Below, piece by piece: positions 13,144-21,587 of a stretch of 64,000 nucleotides of DNA (its first letter is position 1; the number at the start of each line of letters is the position of its first letter). Origin of the DNA: Magnetospirillum fulvum (GTDB lineage: Bacteria; Pseudomonadota; Alphaproteobacteria; Rhodospirillales; Magnetospirillaceae). The translations under genes and the position numbers were made by a program. The notes under the pieces are model-generated. The model made no database searches, was not told where the DNA came from, and saw nothing but the letters and a program-made list of their open reading frames with translations. The DNA is taken from positions 1 to 64,000 of the forward strand of contig NZ_FNWO01000012.1 in NCBI RefSeq assembly GCF_900108475.1. The letters run 5' to 3'.

Positions 13144-13953
13144 ATGTCCGACTCCGCCGCTTTGTCCGCGATCCTGAGCGACAGCCGCCGCAGCCTGCGC
13201 CATGCCCTGGTTTCCACGCTGGCCGGGATGACGGTGATCCTGGCCGCCTGTCTTTATGCCGGGTTGTTCGATCCCGCCCGCTATCGCGGTGCACTCTCGA
13301 CGATTCTGACCCTGGCCGGGGATGCCACCCCGCCCGATTTCTCGCGCTGGAGCAAATGGGGCAAGCCGCTGGCCGAGACCCTGGCGATGAGCATTGCCGG
13401 AACCGTTCTGGGCGGTCTGGCCGCGCTGCCGCTGGGGGCGGTGGCGGCGCGCACTGTCGCGCCAGCCTGGGCGGGCGAACCGGTGCGGCTGCTGCTGAAC
13501 GGGATGCGCTCGATCCCCGGTTTGATCTGGGGGGTGGTGTTCGTCGCCGCCGTCGGGTTCGGGCCGTTGCCCGGCATTTTTGCCCTGGCCTGCCATTCGA
13601 CCGGAATGTTGGGGAAGTTCTATTCCGAGATTTTCGAGCATGTCGATCGTGCCCCCGGCGATGCGTTGCGCTCGCATGGGGTTTCGCCGCTAGGGGTCTT
13701 CCGTTTCAGCGTCTGGCCCCAGGTGCTGCCGCGTCTGATGGATGTGACGATCTATCGCTGGGAGCACAATGTCCGCGCCGCCACCACACTGGGCGTGGTC
13801 GGGGCGGGCGGTCTGGGACTGGAGATCGTTACCGCCTTTCACCTGTTCGAATATCAGGAGGCGGCGGCGCTGATTATCGTGCTGCTGGTTCTGGTCACGG
13901 CGATCAATGCCTTAAGTGCACAAATCCGCCGTCGCTACATTGGTCGTCTCTAG
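13144..13953 (+). CDS. PhnE-type ABC transporter permease, candidate vanadate/oxyanion importer
   Basis: This 269-residue inner-membrane permease is of the phosphonate (PhnE/PtxC) type, with about six membrane segments and the EAA-loop region 'APGDALRSHGVSPLGVFRFS'. Start at the ATG 13144 is backed by AAGGAGAGAGAG. It is 28 bp after the NafY-like gene and in the same direction as vnfDGK. No ATPase or binding protein of the PhnC/PhnD kind is next to it, so it would need partners elsewhere. Vanadate is a phosphate analogue, so a vanadate role is a reasonable inference, but phosphonate or phosphite transport is not excluded. Confidence 0.8.
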   Translation: MSDSAALSAILSDSRRSLRHALVSTLAGMTVILAACLYAGLFDPARYRGALSTILTLAGDATPPDFSRWSKWGKPLAETLAMSIAGTVLGGLAALPLGAVAARTVAPAWAGEPVRLLLNGMRSIPGLIWGVVFVAAVGFGPLPGIFALACHSTGMLGKFYSEIFEHVDRAPGDALRSHGVSPLGVFRFSVWPQVLPRLMDVTIYRWEHNVRAATTLGVVGAGGLGLEIVTAFHLFEYQEAAALIIVLLVLVTAINALSAQIRRRYIGRL

Positions 13954-14178
13954 ATGTATAGGGAAAGAGTTAACAATCAATTGGAGAGATTTCTGGGGAG
14001 ACACTCGCCATGTCCATAGGTATATGTTGACGTTGTTTGGATAATTTGTTTCACTCTTGGTGAAAGTTAATGATGCAAGTTTGGGTGGGATGACCACTCT
14101 TTTGCATCGGACCACGGCCTGAGCCGGTTTCTTCTGCGATCCCCTTGCTTTTCTGTACGCAAGGAGATGGAGACCGGC

Positions 14179-16455
14179 ATGCCTCTTTCCTCTTCCATCC
14201 CGACCTCGCTTCGTTCCCGCGCCGTTGCCTCGACCGCGATCGCCCTTGTCCTGGCGGCCTCCATCGTCGATCCGGTGCTGGCGCAAACCAACGACCCGGG
14301 CGATTCGTCCCCGACCGGGATCGAGAGCGGTGTGGCGGAAGTCGTCGTCACCGACACGGCCGACACGGAAAAAGAAGGCACGGCCGAAAGCGGTTATCGC
14401 CATCAGACCGGACAGGTTGGTCCGCTGGGCAAGAGGGCGTTGCGCGATACGCCGTACTCGCTCAACGTCACGTCGGGCGAGCTGATCGAAAACAGCAACG
14501 CCCATACCGTGGCCGATGCGTTGAAGACCAATCCTACCGCCACGATGCTGATGTCGCCCGGCGGCTACAGCACGATGAGCCGGATGATGGTGCGCGGCTT
14601 CAACGCCGCCGATCAAAACGAATTCCGCGACGGTCTGGTCGATCGCAGCTTTTCCTTCGTCCCGCTGGAAAATGTCGAGCGGATCGAAGTCCTGAACGGG
14701 TTCAGCGGGTTTCTGACCGGCTTCGGGGCCCAGGGGGGAACCGTCAATTACGTTTCGAAAAAGCCGACCGACACGCCGTTGGCCAGTCTGTCGTCCGGGG
14801 TGTATGGCGGCGCGATTGCGTTCGGCCATGCCGATCTGGGCGGGCGGGTCGCTTCGACCGGCAATCGGCTGGGCTATCGCCTCAACGCCTATCACGAGGA
14901 TGGCGAGACCTATATCGAGAACAGCAGTCAGCAGCGCTCGCTGTTCTCGTTGGCGCTGGATTATCGCCTCGCCCCGGATACCAAGGTGTGGGCCGATATC
15001 TGGCACCAGAAATATCGGGCGACCGGGCTCCAGACCTACATCAATCCGTCGAATATCGCGACGATGGGGGTTCCCGACGCGTCGAAATTCGATCCGACCA
15101 AGCAATACGGGCAGGGCTGGACCTATAACAAAGCCGAAAAAACCCTGGCCGGGGTCGGTGTTGATTCCAAGCTCAACGATACCTTCTCGACCCGGATCGG
15201 CTATCGCCATGGCTTCATGTGGCGCGATTACGCGACCGTTTCCGACGTCCTGACCAGCGAAACCACCTATCAGCAATATTATACCCGCTCGGCCCGCCAG
15301 TACGAGGTGACCAATTCCGCTTACGCGATGCTGGACGCCAAGGTCGATACGCTGGGCATCCAGCACGATCTGACCGCAGGCTATAACGGCACCAAATATT
15401 ATTTCATCCGCGGCCTCGACGTGCGGCGGGGACCGGGGGTGACCTCCAACGGGCTGCTGCTGGGCACCTCCACGCTCGATTCGACCTCGGTGTTCGGCGA
15501 TCCCAATCTCTCGGCGGGAGGCAAGACGCAGTACAACCCGTCGCGGATGGATAATTATCTGCTCGGCGACGTGATCAAGTTCAACGAATACGTTTCCGTT
15601 CTGGCCGGGATCACCCATGCCCGGGTCAGTTCCCAGACCATGGGCTGGGGCACCAGCGGCACCGTCTCGGCCACGCAGACCGTCAATTCCCGCTCGACCC
15701 AAAGTGCCGACACCCCCAGTCTGGCGGTGATGGTCAAGCCGATCCCATCGGTCACGACCTATGCCTCCTACAACGAATCGCTCGAAGTCGGCGGTACCGC
15801 CGGATCGACCTACACCTATAACGGGACGACTCGGGCGGTCGGCAATGCCGGTCAGACCCTGGCGGCGATGGTCAGCAAACAATATGAAGTCGGCGTAAAG
15901 AACGAGCTTGGCCGAATGGATCTGGCCACCGCTTTGTTCCGGATCGAGAAGACCAACCAATATACCGATCCGACCGATTCGATTTACAAGCAGGATGGAT
16001 TGCAGGTCCATCAGGGGATCGAGTTCACCGCCACCGGCAAGATTACCGACAGCCTGACCTTCATCGGCGGCTTTACGTGGCTTGACGCCCGGATCGTCAA
16101 CGCCGCGTCGAACCCGCTGTCCGAGGGCAAGAGCCCGATCAATGTCCCCGATTGGCAGGGGCGGGCCTATCTGGAATACGCGCTCCCCTTCGTGCCCGAC
16201 CTGACCCTGACCGGCGGAGCCAATTATTACGGACGCCGTCCGATCGACACCGCCAATACCAAATTCATTCACGAGGTGGCGACGGTCGATCTGGGCATGC
16301 GCTTTACCCCCGACATCGAGGGACATCCGGTTGTCGCCAATCTTGGCGTCACCAATCTGTTCGATACCGCGTATTGGGCCTATTACCGCGATGGCGAAGG
16401 GCTGCTGCTGGGCCAGCCCCGTCTGCTGTCGCTGTCGGTCAAGGCGACATGGTGA
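14179..16455 (+). CDS. TonB-dependent metallophore/siderophore receptor
   Basis: This 758-residue outer-membrane receptor of the FhuE/FpvA-like siderophore class has a signal peptide (about 1-35, ending ...VDPVLAQ), a plug domain ('RDTPYSLNVTSGELIEN', 'MMVRGFNA', 'NVERIEVLNGFSGFLTG') and a beta-barrel ending in 'LSVKATW' with the usual terminal aromatic residue. GGAG lies 6 bases before the ATG at 14179; an ATG at 14167 directly abuts AAGGAG and is less likely. Its stop overlaps the permease start (ATGGTGA), so the receptor and importer form one operon. Substrate unknown; proximity to vnf suggests an iron, molybdenum or vanadium chelate. Confidence 0.9.
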   Translation: MPLSSSIPTSLRSRAVASTAIALVLAASIVDPVLAQTNDPGDSSPTGIESGVAEVVVTDTADTEKEGTAESGYRHQTGQVGPLGKRALRDTPYSLNVTSGELIENSNAHTVADALKTNPTATMLMSPGGYSTMSRMMVRGFNAADQNEFRDGLVDRSFSFVPLENVERIEVLNGFSGFLTGFGAQGGTVNYVSKKPTDTPLASLSSGVYGGAIAFGHADLGGRVASTGNRLGYRLNAYHEDGETYIENSSQQRSLFSLALDYRLAPDTKVWADIWHQKYRATGLQTYINPSNIATMGVPDASKFDPTKQYGQGWTYNKAEKTLAGVGVDSKLNDTFSTRIGYRHGFMWRDYATVSDVLTSETTYQQYYTRSARQYEVTNSAYAMLDAKVDTLGIQHDLTAGYNGTKYYFIRGLDVRRGPGVTSNGLLLGTSTLDSTSVFGDPNLSAGGKTQYNPSRMDNYLLGDVIKFNEYVSVLAGITHARVSSQTMGWGTSGTVSATQTVNSRSTQSADTPSLAVMVKPIPSVTTYASYNESLEVGGTAGSTYTYNGTTRAVGNAGQTLAAMVSKQYEVGVKNELGRMDLATALFRIEKTNQYTDPTDSIYKQDGLQVHQGIEFTATGKITDSLTFIGGFTWLDARIVNAASNPLSEGKSPINVPDWQGRAYLEYALPFVPDLTLTGGANYYGRRPIDTANTKFIHEVATVDLGMRFTPDIEGHPVVANLGVTNLFDTAYWAYYRDGEGLLLGQPRLLSLSVKATW

Positions 16456-17486
16456 GCCTTGTCCTGTCGGCTTTTCGCGCGGATGGGGGGAAGATCGCCC
16501 TGGCAAGCCTCGCGCTGCTGGCGGCCTTCCTCCTCTCCCTGCTGATCGGGCGCTATCCGGTCGATCCGGCGGTTTTGCTTCCGGTGCTGGCCGGTCGGCT
16601 GTTCCCCCTGTTGCCGTCCTGGCCGCCCGAGGTCGAAACCGTCCTGCTGCACATCCGTCTGCCCCGGTTGCTGGCGGCGATGCTGGTCGGTGCGGCGCTG
16701 GCCGCTTCGGGCGCGGCCTATCAGGGCATCTTCAAAAATCCGCTGGTGTCTCCCGATATCCTGGGGGTGTCGGCCGGGGCCAGTTTCGGGGCGGCGCTGG
16801 CCATTCTGTTTCATCTCGGGCCGGTCGGGATCCAGGGCGCGGCGTTTGCCGGTGGGCTGCTCGCGGTCGGGGCCACCTACCTGATCGCGTCGTGGCGACG
16901 GGGGCGGGGGGATTCGGTGCTGGTGCTGGTGCTGGGGGGGATTGTCGTCGGGACGGTGTTTCACGCCTTCGTCTCCCTCGTCAAATTCGTTGCCGATCCG
17001 ACCAATACCTTGCCCGCGATCACCTTCTGGCTGATGGGGAGCCTGGCCTCGATCGGACTTCAGGATTTGAAGGTTGCCGCCCTGCCGATTCTGGCCGCGC
17101 TGGTCGTGCTGATGCTGTTGCGTTGGCGGCTCAACGTGATGTCGTTCGGCGACGAGGAAGCCCGCTCGCTGGGGATTGATGTCGGTCGCACCCGGCTGGC
17201 CGTGGTGGTCTGCGCGACCCTGATGACCGCCGCAGCGGTGGCGATCAGCGGGGTGGTCGGGCTGGTCGGGCTGGTGGTGCCGCATGTGACGCGGATGCTG
17301 GTCGGGCCAAATTTTCGGGTTCTGCTGCCGACCTGCACCCTTGTCGGCGCGACCTTTTTGCTGGTCGTCGATGATCTGGCGCGCGGGCTGGTGGCGGGAG
17401 AAATTCCGCTGGGCATCCTGACCGCGCTGATCGGGGCGCCGTTCTTTTTCTTTCTGCTGCTCAAGACCGAAAAGGGGTGGGCGTAA
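16449..17486 (+). CDS. FecCD/BtuC-type ABC permease (MolB-like)
   Basis: This 345-residue inner-membrane permease of the FecCD family (siderophore, heme, B12 and, in MolBCA, molybdate/tungstate) has about ten membrane segments. Family motifs are 'RLPRLLAAMLVGAALAASGA', 'QGIFKNPLVSPDILGVSAGA' and 'GLVGLVVPHVTRML'. It starts inside the last codons of the receptor gene and ends in a TAATG overlap with the ATPase gene, showing tight translational coupling. Confidence 0.92.
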   Translation: MVSLVLSAFRADGGKIALASLALLAAFLLSLLIGRYPVDPAVLLPVLAGRLFPLLPSWPPEVETVLLHIRLPRLLAAMLVGAALAASGAAYQGIFKNPLVSPDILGVSAGASFGAALAILFHLGPVGIQGAAFAGGLLAVGATYLIASWRRGRGDSVLVLVLGGIVVGTVFHAFVSLVKFVADPTNTLPAITFWLMGSLASIGLQDLKVAALPILAALVVLMLLRWRLNVMSFGDEEARSLGIDVGRTRLAVVVCATLMTAAAVAISGVVGLVGLVVPHVTRMLVGPNFRVLLPTCTLVGATFLLVVDDLARGLVAGEIPLGILTALIGAPFFFFLLLKTEKGWA

Positions 17487-18316
17487 TGGCATCCGCTCCC
17501 CCTTTGCTCGAACTCGTCGGCGTCGCCTGCGGCTATGGGACGCGGACCGTGCTCGAAGACGTCTCGTTTACGGTGGGGGCGGGCGAGATCCTCTGTCTGC
17601 TCGGTCCCAACGGGGTTGGCAAGACCACTCTGTTCAAGACCCTGCTGCGGCTGTTGCCGTTGCGCGCCGGGACGCTGCGGGTCGGGGGCGAGGATTGCGC
17701 GGGATGGAGCGCGCGGCGGTTTGCCCAGGCGGTCGGCTATGTGCCGCAGGCGCATTCCGCCCCGTTTCCGTTCGTGGTCCGCGATGTGGTGGCGATGGGC
17801 CGTGCCGCGCGGCTGGGGGTGTTTGGCTCGCCGTCTTGTGCCGACATGGCGGTGGTGGACCAAGCGCTCGCCTCGCTGTCGATCGCTCATCTGGCCGGAC
17901 GGCCCTATACCGAGATCAGCGGCGGCGAGCGCCAATTGACCCTGATCGCCCGGGCTCTGGTCCAGGGGGCGCGGGTTCTGGTGATGGACGAACCGACCTC
18001 GAATCTCGATTACGGCAATCAGATCGGAGTGCTCGATCTTGTCCGGGACTTGGCCGAGCGCGACGGTCTTGGGGTGGTGATGACCAGCCACGACCCCAAC
18101 CATGCCCTCGGCTATGGGGCGCGGGTGGCGACGATCGGCCGCGACGGAGCCTTTGCCGTCGGGGCTCCCGAAGTGGTGATTACCGAACGCTATCTCCGCG
18201 AGACCTACCATGTCCGCTCGCAGGTGCTGTGCGTGCCCCGCCCCGGCGGGGGGGAAGGACGGGTTTGTCTGCCGATGGGAAAGGAGCCCGCCTCGTCATG
18301 CGCTGGTTCAGTCTGA
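17486..18316 (+). CDS. FecE/BtuD-type ABC transporter ATPase
   Basis: This 276-residue ATPase partners the upstream permease. Walker A is GPNGVGKTT, the signature is SGGERQ, Walker B is VLVMDEPTS, and the switch histidine is in TSHDPNH. Start is the ATG in TAATG at 17486. The last 19 bp overlap the binding-protein gene. Confidence 0.92.
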   Translation: MASAPPLLELVGVACGYGTRTVLEDVSFTVGAGEILCLLGPNGVGKTTLFKTLLRLLPLRAGTLRVGGEDCAGWSARRFAQAVGYVPQAHSAPFPFVVRDVVAMGRAARLGVFGSPSCADMAVVDQALASLSIAHLAGRPYTEISGGERQLTLIARALVQGARVLVMDEPTSNLDYGNQIGVLDLVRDLAERDGLGVVMTSHDPNHALGYGARVATIGRDGAFAVGAPEVVITERYLRETYHVRSQVLCVPRPGGGEGRVCLPMGKEPASSCAGSV

Positions 18317-19353
18317 TCGTCTGTCTGCTCGCGGCCCTGCCGGGGGCGGGCGAACTGGCGGCGCGCACCGTGACCGATCTGGCCGGACGTCGCGTCGAAA
18401 TTCCCGACACTGTGCGTCGGGTCGCCTGTCTTGAGGTGCTGTGCTATCCCCGGATGTTGATGCTGGGGGCCGAAGACCGCGTTGTCACCATGGTCCGCAC
18501 CGCGGCACCGTGGATGACGCGGACCAACCCCCGCGTCGGCGAGATTCCCAGTTTCCAGGGAACGCCGGGACGGGAATCCATTCTTGCCACCGGAGCGGAT
18601 ATCGCGTTCGTCAACGTCAGTTACGGCGCGACGCTTCCGGCCCTGGCCGAAATCGGCTTGCCCGCGCTGGTGTCCCAACCCGTCGGCCGCCGTCCCCAAA
18701 CGGCGGAGGCGTTCATCGCCGAGGCCAAGGCGATGGTCAGTCTGTTCGGACAGGTGCTTGGCGGCGAGGCGGAGCCGCGCGCCCGGGCATGGTGCGCTTA
18801 TGTCGATGAGCGCGTCCGCTTTGTCCGCGACCGCGTCGCCGCCGTTTTGCCCGAGCAGCGGCCCAAACTCTATTACGTCCGGGGGCCAACGTCGCTGAAC
18901 ACCCAGGGGAAGGGGGGATATGTCACCTGGGTCGGGGAGATCGCCGGAGCCCGGATGGTGGTCAACCAATCCAACATCGCCGGCAAGGGCGATACGTCGA
19001 TGGAAGACATCGTTCTCTGGAATCCCGACATCGTTATCGTCGGCCGTCAATATCCGTTGGAGCTGGTGCGGGACGATCCGCGCTGGAAAGACATCGCCGC
19101 TGTCCGCGCCGGTCGGGTTCATTCGACGCCGGAAGGTGCGTTCTATTGGGATGGCGGACCGGAGCAGATCCTGCTGCTGCAATTTCTGGCCAAGCTGCTC
19201 TATCCCGATCTGTTCGCCGATTTCGACATGGCGGCGGAGGTGCGGGCGTATTACGCCCGTTTCTACCGAATCGTGCTGAGCGATGACGAGGCGATCCGGC
19301 TGTTGAATGGACAATCGCCCGACGGCAGTCGCTTTAATCCGATGAACAATTAG
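18298..19353 (+). CDS. PF01497-type periplasmic metal-chelate/oxyanion binding protein
   Basis: This 351-residue substrate-binding protein has a signal peptide 'MRWFSLIVCLLAALPGAGEL' and a TroA/BtuF-like fold ('TDLAGRRVEIPDTVRRVACL', 'LWNPDIVIVGRQY', 'GGPEQILLLQFLAKLLYPDL'). The C-terminal block with LYPD and YYARFY is typical of siderophore- and MolA-type binding proteins. AAAGGAG precedes the ATG. It lies between the ATPase gene and the NifE-like gene, 13 bp before the latter. Ligand not predictable from sequence. Confidence 0.88.
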   Translation: MRWFSLIVCLLAALPGAGELAARTVTDLAGRRVEIPDTVRRVACLEVLCYPRMLMLGAEDRVVTMVRTAAPWMTRTNPRVGEIPSFQGTPGRESILATGADIAFVNVSYGATLPALAEIGLPALVSQPVGRRPQTAEAFIAEAKAMVSLFGQVLGGEAEPRARAWCAYVDERVRFVRDRVAAVLPEQRPKLYYVRGPTSLNTQGKGGYVTWVGEIAGARMVVNQSNIAGKGDTSMEDIVLWNPDIVIVGRQYPLELVRDDPRWKDIAAVRAGRVHSTPEGAFYWDGGPEQILLLQFLAKLLYPDLFADFDMAAEVRAYYARFYRIVLSDDEAIRLLNGQSPDGSRFNPMNN

Positions 19354-19366
19354 GGGGAGGCGAGGG

Positions 19367-20707
19367 ATGGCGACGCGGTGCTCGGATCGGACTGACATCC
19401 CCGTGCGCCGGGGCGGCGGGTGCGCCTTCTGCGGGGCGAAGATGTCGCTGCAACCGATCGTCGATGCCGTCCATCTGATTCACGGGCCGATGATCTGTCT
19501 GGGCCACAGTTGGGATTCGCGGCCGACCGCCTCGTCCGGGTCTCGTCTGCACCGGACCAATTTCACCACCAGCCTGACCGAGATGGATATCGCTCTGGGG
19601 GGCGAGCGGAAATTGGCGGGTGCCATCGACAGCGCGGTGGATCGGCACGATCCCGCCGCCGTGTTCGTCTATCAGACCTGTGTGCCCGCGATGATCGGCG
19701 ACGATCTGGCCGCGATCTGCCGAGCGGCGGCGGGCCGGGTGGGGCGACCGGTCGTTCCGGTCGATCTGTCCGGCCTGAACGGCGGCAAGGACCATGGAAC
19801 GCGGGCGGCGGGCGATGTGCTGCTTGATCACGTCATCGGCACCCGCGAGCCAGAGCGTCTGACCGATACCGACATCATTTTGATCGGCGAATACAATGTG
19901 GCGGGGGAACTGGGCCACATCCGCGCCCTGCTCGCCGAGTTGGGTCTTCGCGTCCTGGCCTCGATTCCCGGCGACGGGCGCTATGCGGCGATTGCCGGTT
20001 CCCATCGGGCACGGGCGGCGATCACGTTTTGCTCTCGGGCGTTCGACGGTCTGGCCGAAGCGATGCGCGATCGCTATGGCATTCCGTTCATTCACGGCAG
20101 CTTTTACGGCAGCGCCAACATTTCGGCGACTCTTCGAGGGATCGCCGCTCTTCTGGTCGAGCGAGGCGCTCCCTCCGACCTGTCGGCGCGAACCGAGGCG
20201 CTGATCCGGCGCGAGGAGGCGCGGATCGAGTCCAGCCTTGCCCCGATCCGGCAGCGATTGCGGGGAAAGCGCGCCCTGTTGGGGACTGGCGGGGTCAAAT
20301 CCTGGTCGCTGGTGGCGGCGCTGCAACAGATCGGTCTCGACGTTGTCGGTACCAGCGTGACCAAAAGCTCGACGGACGAATGCCGTCGCGCCGCCGGTCT
20401 GGCCGGGGCGGATCGGCTGACGGCGGGACTTGATTTCGACCGGCTGGGCCTTGGCGGCATTGATGTCGTGTTGTCCGGCGGCATTCATCGGCTGAAGGCG
20501 ATCCGGGCCGGGGCCGCCTGGGTCGAGGTCAATCACGAGCGCCGCTTGGCCCTGACCGGCTATGACGGGACTCTGCGGCTTGCCGCCGCGATCGAGGCGG
20601 CGATCACTCATCCCCTGGCGGCAGGGTCCACCGATCGCCCGCCCTGGGAGAGGACGGACCGTGAGCAAAAAGCGGATCGGATCGGAACCGAAGCGAAAGC
20701 GGGGTGA
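19367..20707 (+). CDS. Orphan NifE-like nitrogenase-superfamily protein
   Basis: This 446-residue protein is of the nitrogenase component 1 superfamily, closest by eye to NifE ('HGPMICLGHSWDSR', 'VYQTCVPAMIGDD', 'GTGGVKSWSLVAALQQIG', 'VNHERRLALTGYDG'). The cluster cysteines of NifE are kept at C19, C44 and C105, and an extra C22 makes a GCAFCG motif like that of VnfD. It lacks the N-terminal 20 or so residues of NifE and has a charged tail. No NifN, NifH or NifB gene is adjacent; it is the last solid gene of a TonB-ABC uptake operon. GGGGGAGG precedes the ATG. It could act on the imported metal complex or pair with VnfN, but neither is shown. Confidence 0.9.
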   Translation: MATRCSDRTDIPVRRGGGCAFCGAKMSLQPIVDAVHLIHGPMICLGHSWDSRPTASSGSRLHRTNFTTSLTEMDIALGGERKLAGAIDSAVDRHDPAAVFVYQTCVPAMIGDDLAAICRAAAGRVGRPVVPVDLSGLNGGKDHGTRAAGDVLLDHVIGTREPERLTDTDIILIGEYNVAGELGHIRALLAELGLRVLASIPGDGRYAAIAGSHRARAAITFCSRAFDGLAEAMRDRYGIPFIHGSFYGSANISATLRGIAALLVERGAPSDLSARTEALIRREEARIESSLAPIRQRLRGKRALLGTGGVKSWSLVAALQQIGLDVVGTSVTKSSTDECRRAAGLAGADRLTAGLDFDRLGLGGIDVVLSGGIHRLKAIRAGAAWVEVNHERRLALTGYDGTLRLAAAIEAAITHPLAAGSTDRPPWERTDREQKADRIGTEAKAG

Positions 20708-20840
20708 TGAGGCCCCTTTCCCCGATGCACCTGCACAGGATATGGTCATCGGGAGAACGAGGACGGTGATGGTCCTGTGGGACACAGTCTTCCAGTCGAA
20801 AGTTAAATGGAGCCGGACATGGTGTCGAACTGGATATTGA
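20661..20840 (+). CDS. Possible small basic protein overlapping the nifE-like gene
   Basis: A GTG at 20661 follows GGGAGAGGA and opens a 59-residue frame starting 'MSKKRIGSEPKRKRGDE'. It overlaps the end of the NifE-like gene by 47 bp and the next small gene by 22 bp. The ribosome binding site is good but the sequence has no recognised domain, so it may be chance. Confidence 0.3.
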   Translation: MSKKRIGSEPKRKRGDEAPFPDAPAQDMVIGRTRTVMVLWDTVFQSKVKWSRTWCRTGY

Positions 20841-21004
20841 GGATCCTCCTCTGCTTCGTCCTTATCTCCCAGATCCCCGGCTCTTCCGCCGAACTCCTCG
20901 TTGCCTTCGCCGAAGGTGAGTGGCTGTTGACCTTGATTCACCTCGGGGCCGTGATCGGCGATGTCTTTTTTAGCTATAAGGTTCTGCGCGACGGGATCGA
21001 GTAA
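20819..21004 (+). CDS. Small membrane protein of unknown function
   Basis: This 61-residue frame, 'MVSNWILRILLCFVLISQIP' then a second hydrophobic stretch around 'LTLIHLGAVIGDVFFSYKVL', suggests two membrane helices. GGAG lies 6 bases before the ATG at 20819. It lies between the NifE-like gene and umuD. No family recognised. Confidence 0.45.
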   Translation: MVSNWILRILLCFVLISQIPGSSAELLVAFAEGEWLLTLIHLGAVIGDVFFSYKVLRDGIE

Positions 21005-21101
21005 GGATCGGGCGAGGTCGGACCCACGGGGCGCGCGGGCCGCTGCGTCGCCGCGACCCTCGGTCCTGTCCTGTTGCCGAAGCAGCCCGATTTGGGCTAT
21101 T

Positions 21102-21116
21102 GTTCTCCTCATGTTC
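21102..21116 (+). promoter_or_regulatory. LexA box over the umuD start
   Basis: GTTCTCCTCATGTTC is a perfect GTTC-N7-GTTC alphaproteobacterial LexA site. It overlaps the umuD ATG at 21111 and a possible -10 (TATTGT, 21098-21103) with TTGCCG at 21074-21079. Confidence 0.8.
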
Positions 21117-21581
21117 TCGTATGACCGCAGCACTCCGTTACCGCCCGGCACCTGCCGGGCTTCTTCCCGCGCTTTCGTTTCCGGCGATGGCGCGGCGCCG
21201 ATCTATTCCGCCCTGGTCCCGGCGGGATTCCCCTCTCCGGCCGACGATCACCTGGAGGGTAAGCTCGACCTGCACGAGCTGATGGTGAAGCGACCGGCGG
21301 CGACCTTCTTCTGTCGGGCCGACGGCGACAGCATGACCGGGGCCGGGATTCAGAGCGGCGATCTGCTGGTGGTCGATCGCTCGGTCCAGCCGCAGGACGG
21401 CGACATCGTCGTCGCGACGCTGGAGGGCGGGCTGACGGTCAAGACCTTGCACAAGACCGACGACGGTTGGGAACTTGCGTCCGCCAACCCCGATTATCCC
21501 AGCTTTCCCGTCAACGAGGAGGATGGCGTGCAGATTTGGGGAATCGTCACCTTCGCCGTGTCGGCGATGACGCGGCGGTGA
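21111..21581 (+). CDS. umuD: UmuD-like SOS protease/polymerase subunit
   Basis: This 156-residue S24 peptidase-fold protein is cut at an Ala-Gly bond (in 'VPAGFPSPADD') on RecA activation and then partners UmuC as DNA polymerase V. The catalytic Ser is in 'GDSMTGAGI' and the Lys in 'GLTVKTLHK'. The N-terminal arm is longer than in E. coli UmuD by about 15 residues. The ATG is the only plausible start, and it lies inside the LexA box, so the transcript may be leaderless. Six bases separate it from umuC. Confidence 0.88.
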   Translation: MFSYDRSTPLPPGTCRASSRAFVSGDGAAPIYSALVPAGFPSPADDHLEGKLDLHELMVKRPAATFFCRADGDSMTGAGIQSGDLLVVDRSVQPQDGDIVVATLEGGLTVKTLHKTDDGWELASANPDYPSFPVNEEDGVQIWGIVTFAVSAMTRR

Positions 21582-21587
21582 TCTGCC

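Noticed and set aside
14095-14125. A TTGC with a weak upstream GG that might be a sigma-54 promoter for the TonB operon.
   Set aside because: Four mismatches at key -24 positions; not reported as a promoter.
13912-16506. An 864-codon open frame on the minus strand.
   Set aside because: It is antisense to the TonB receptor gene, whose protein is clearly conserved; it has no recognisable domain.
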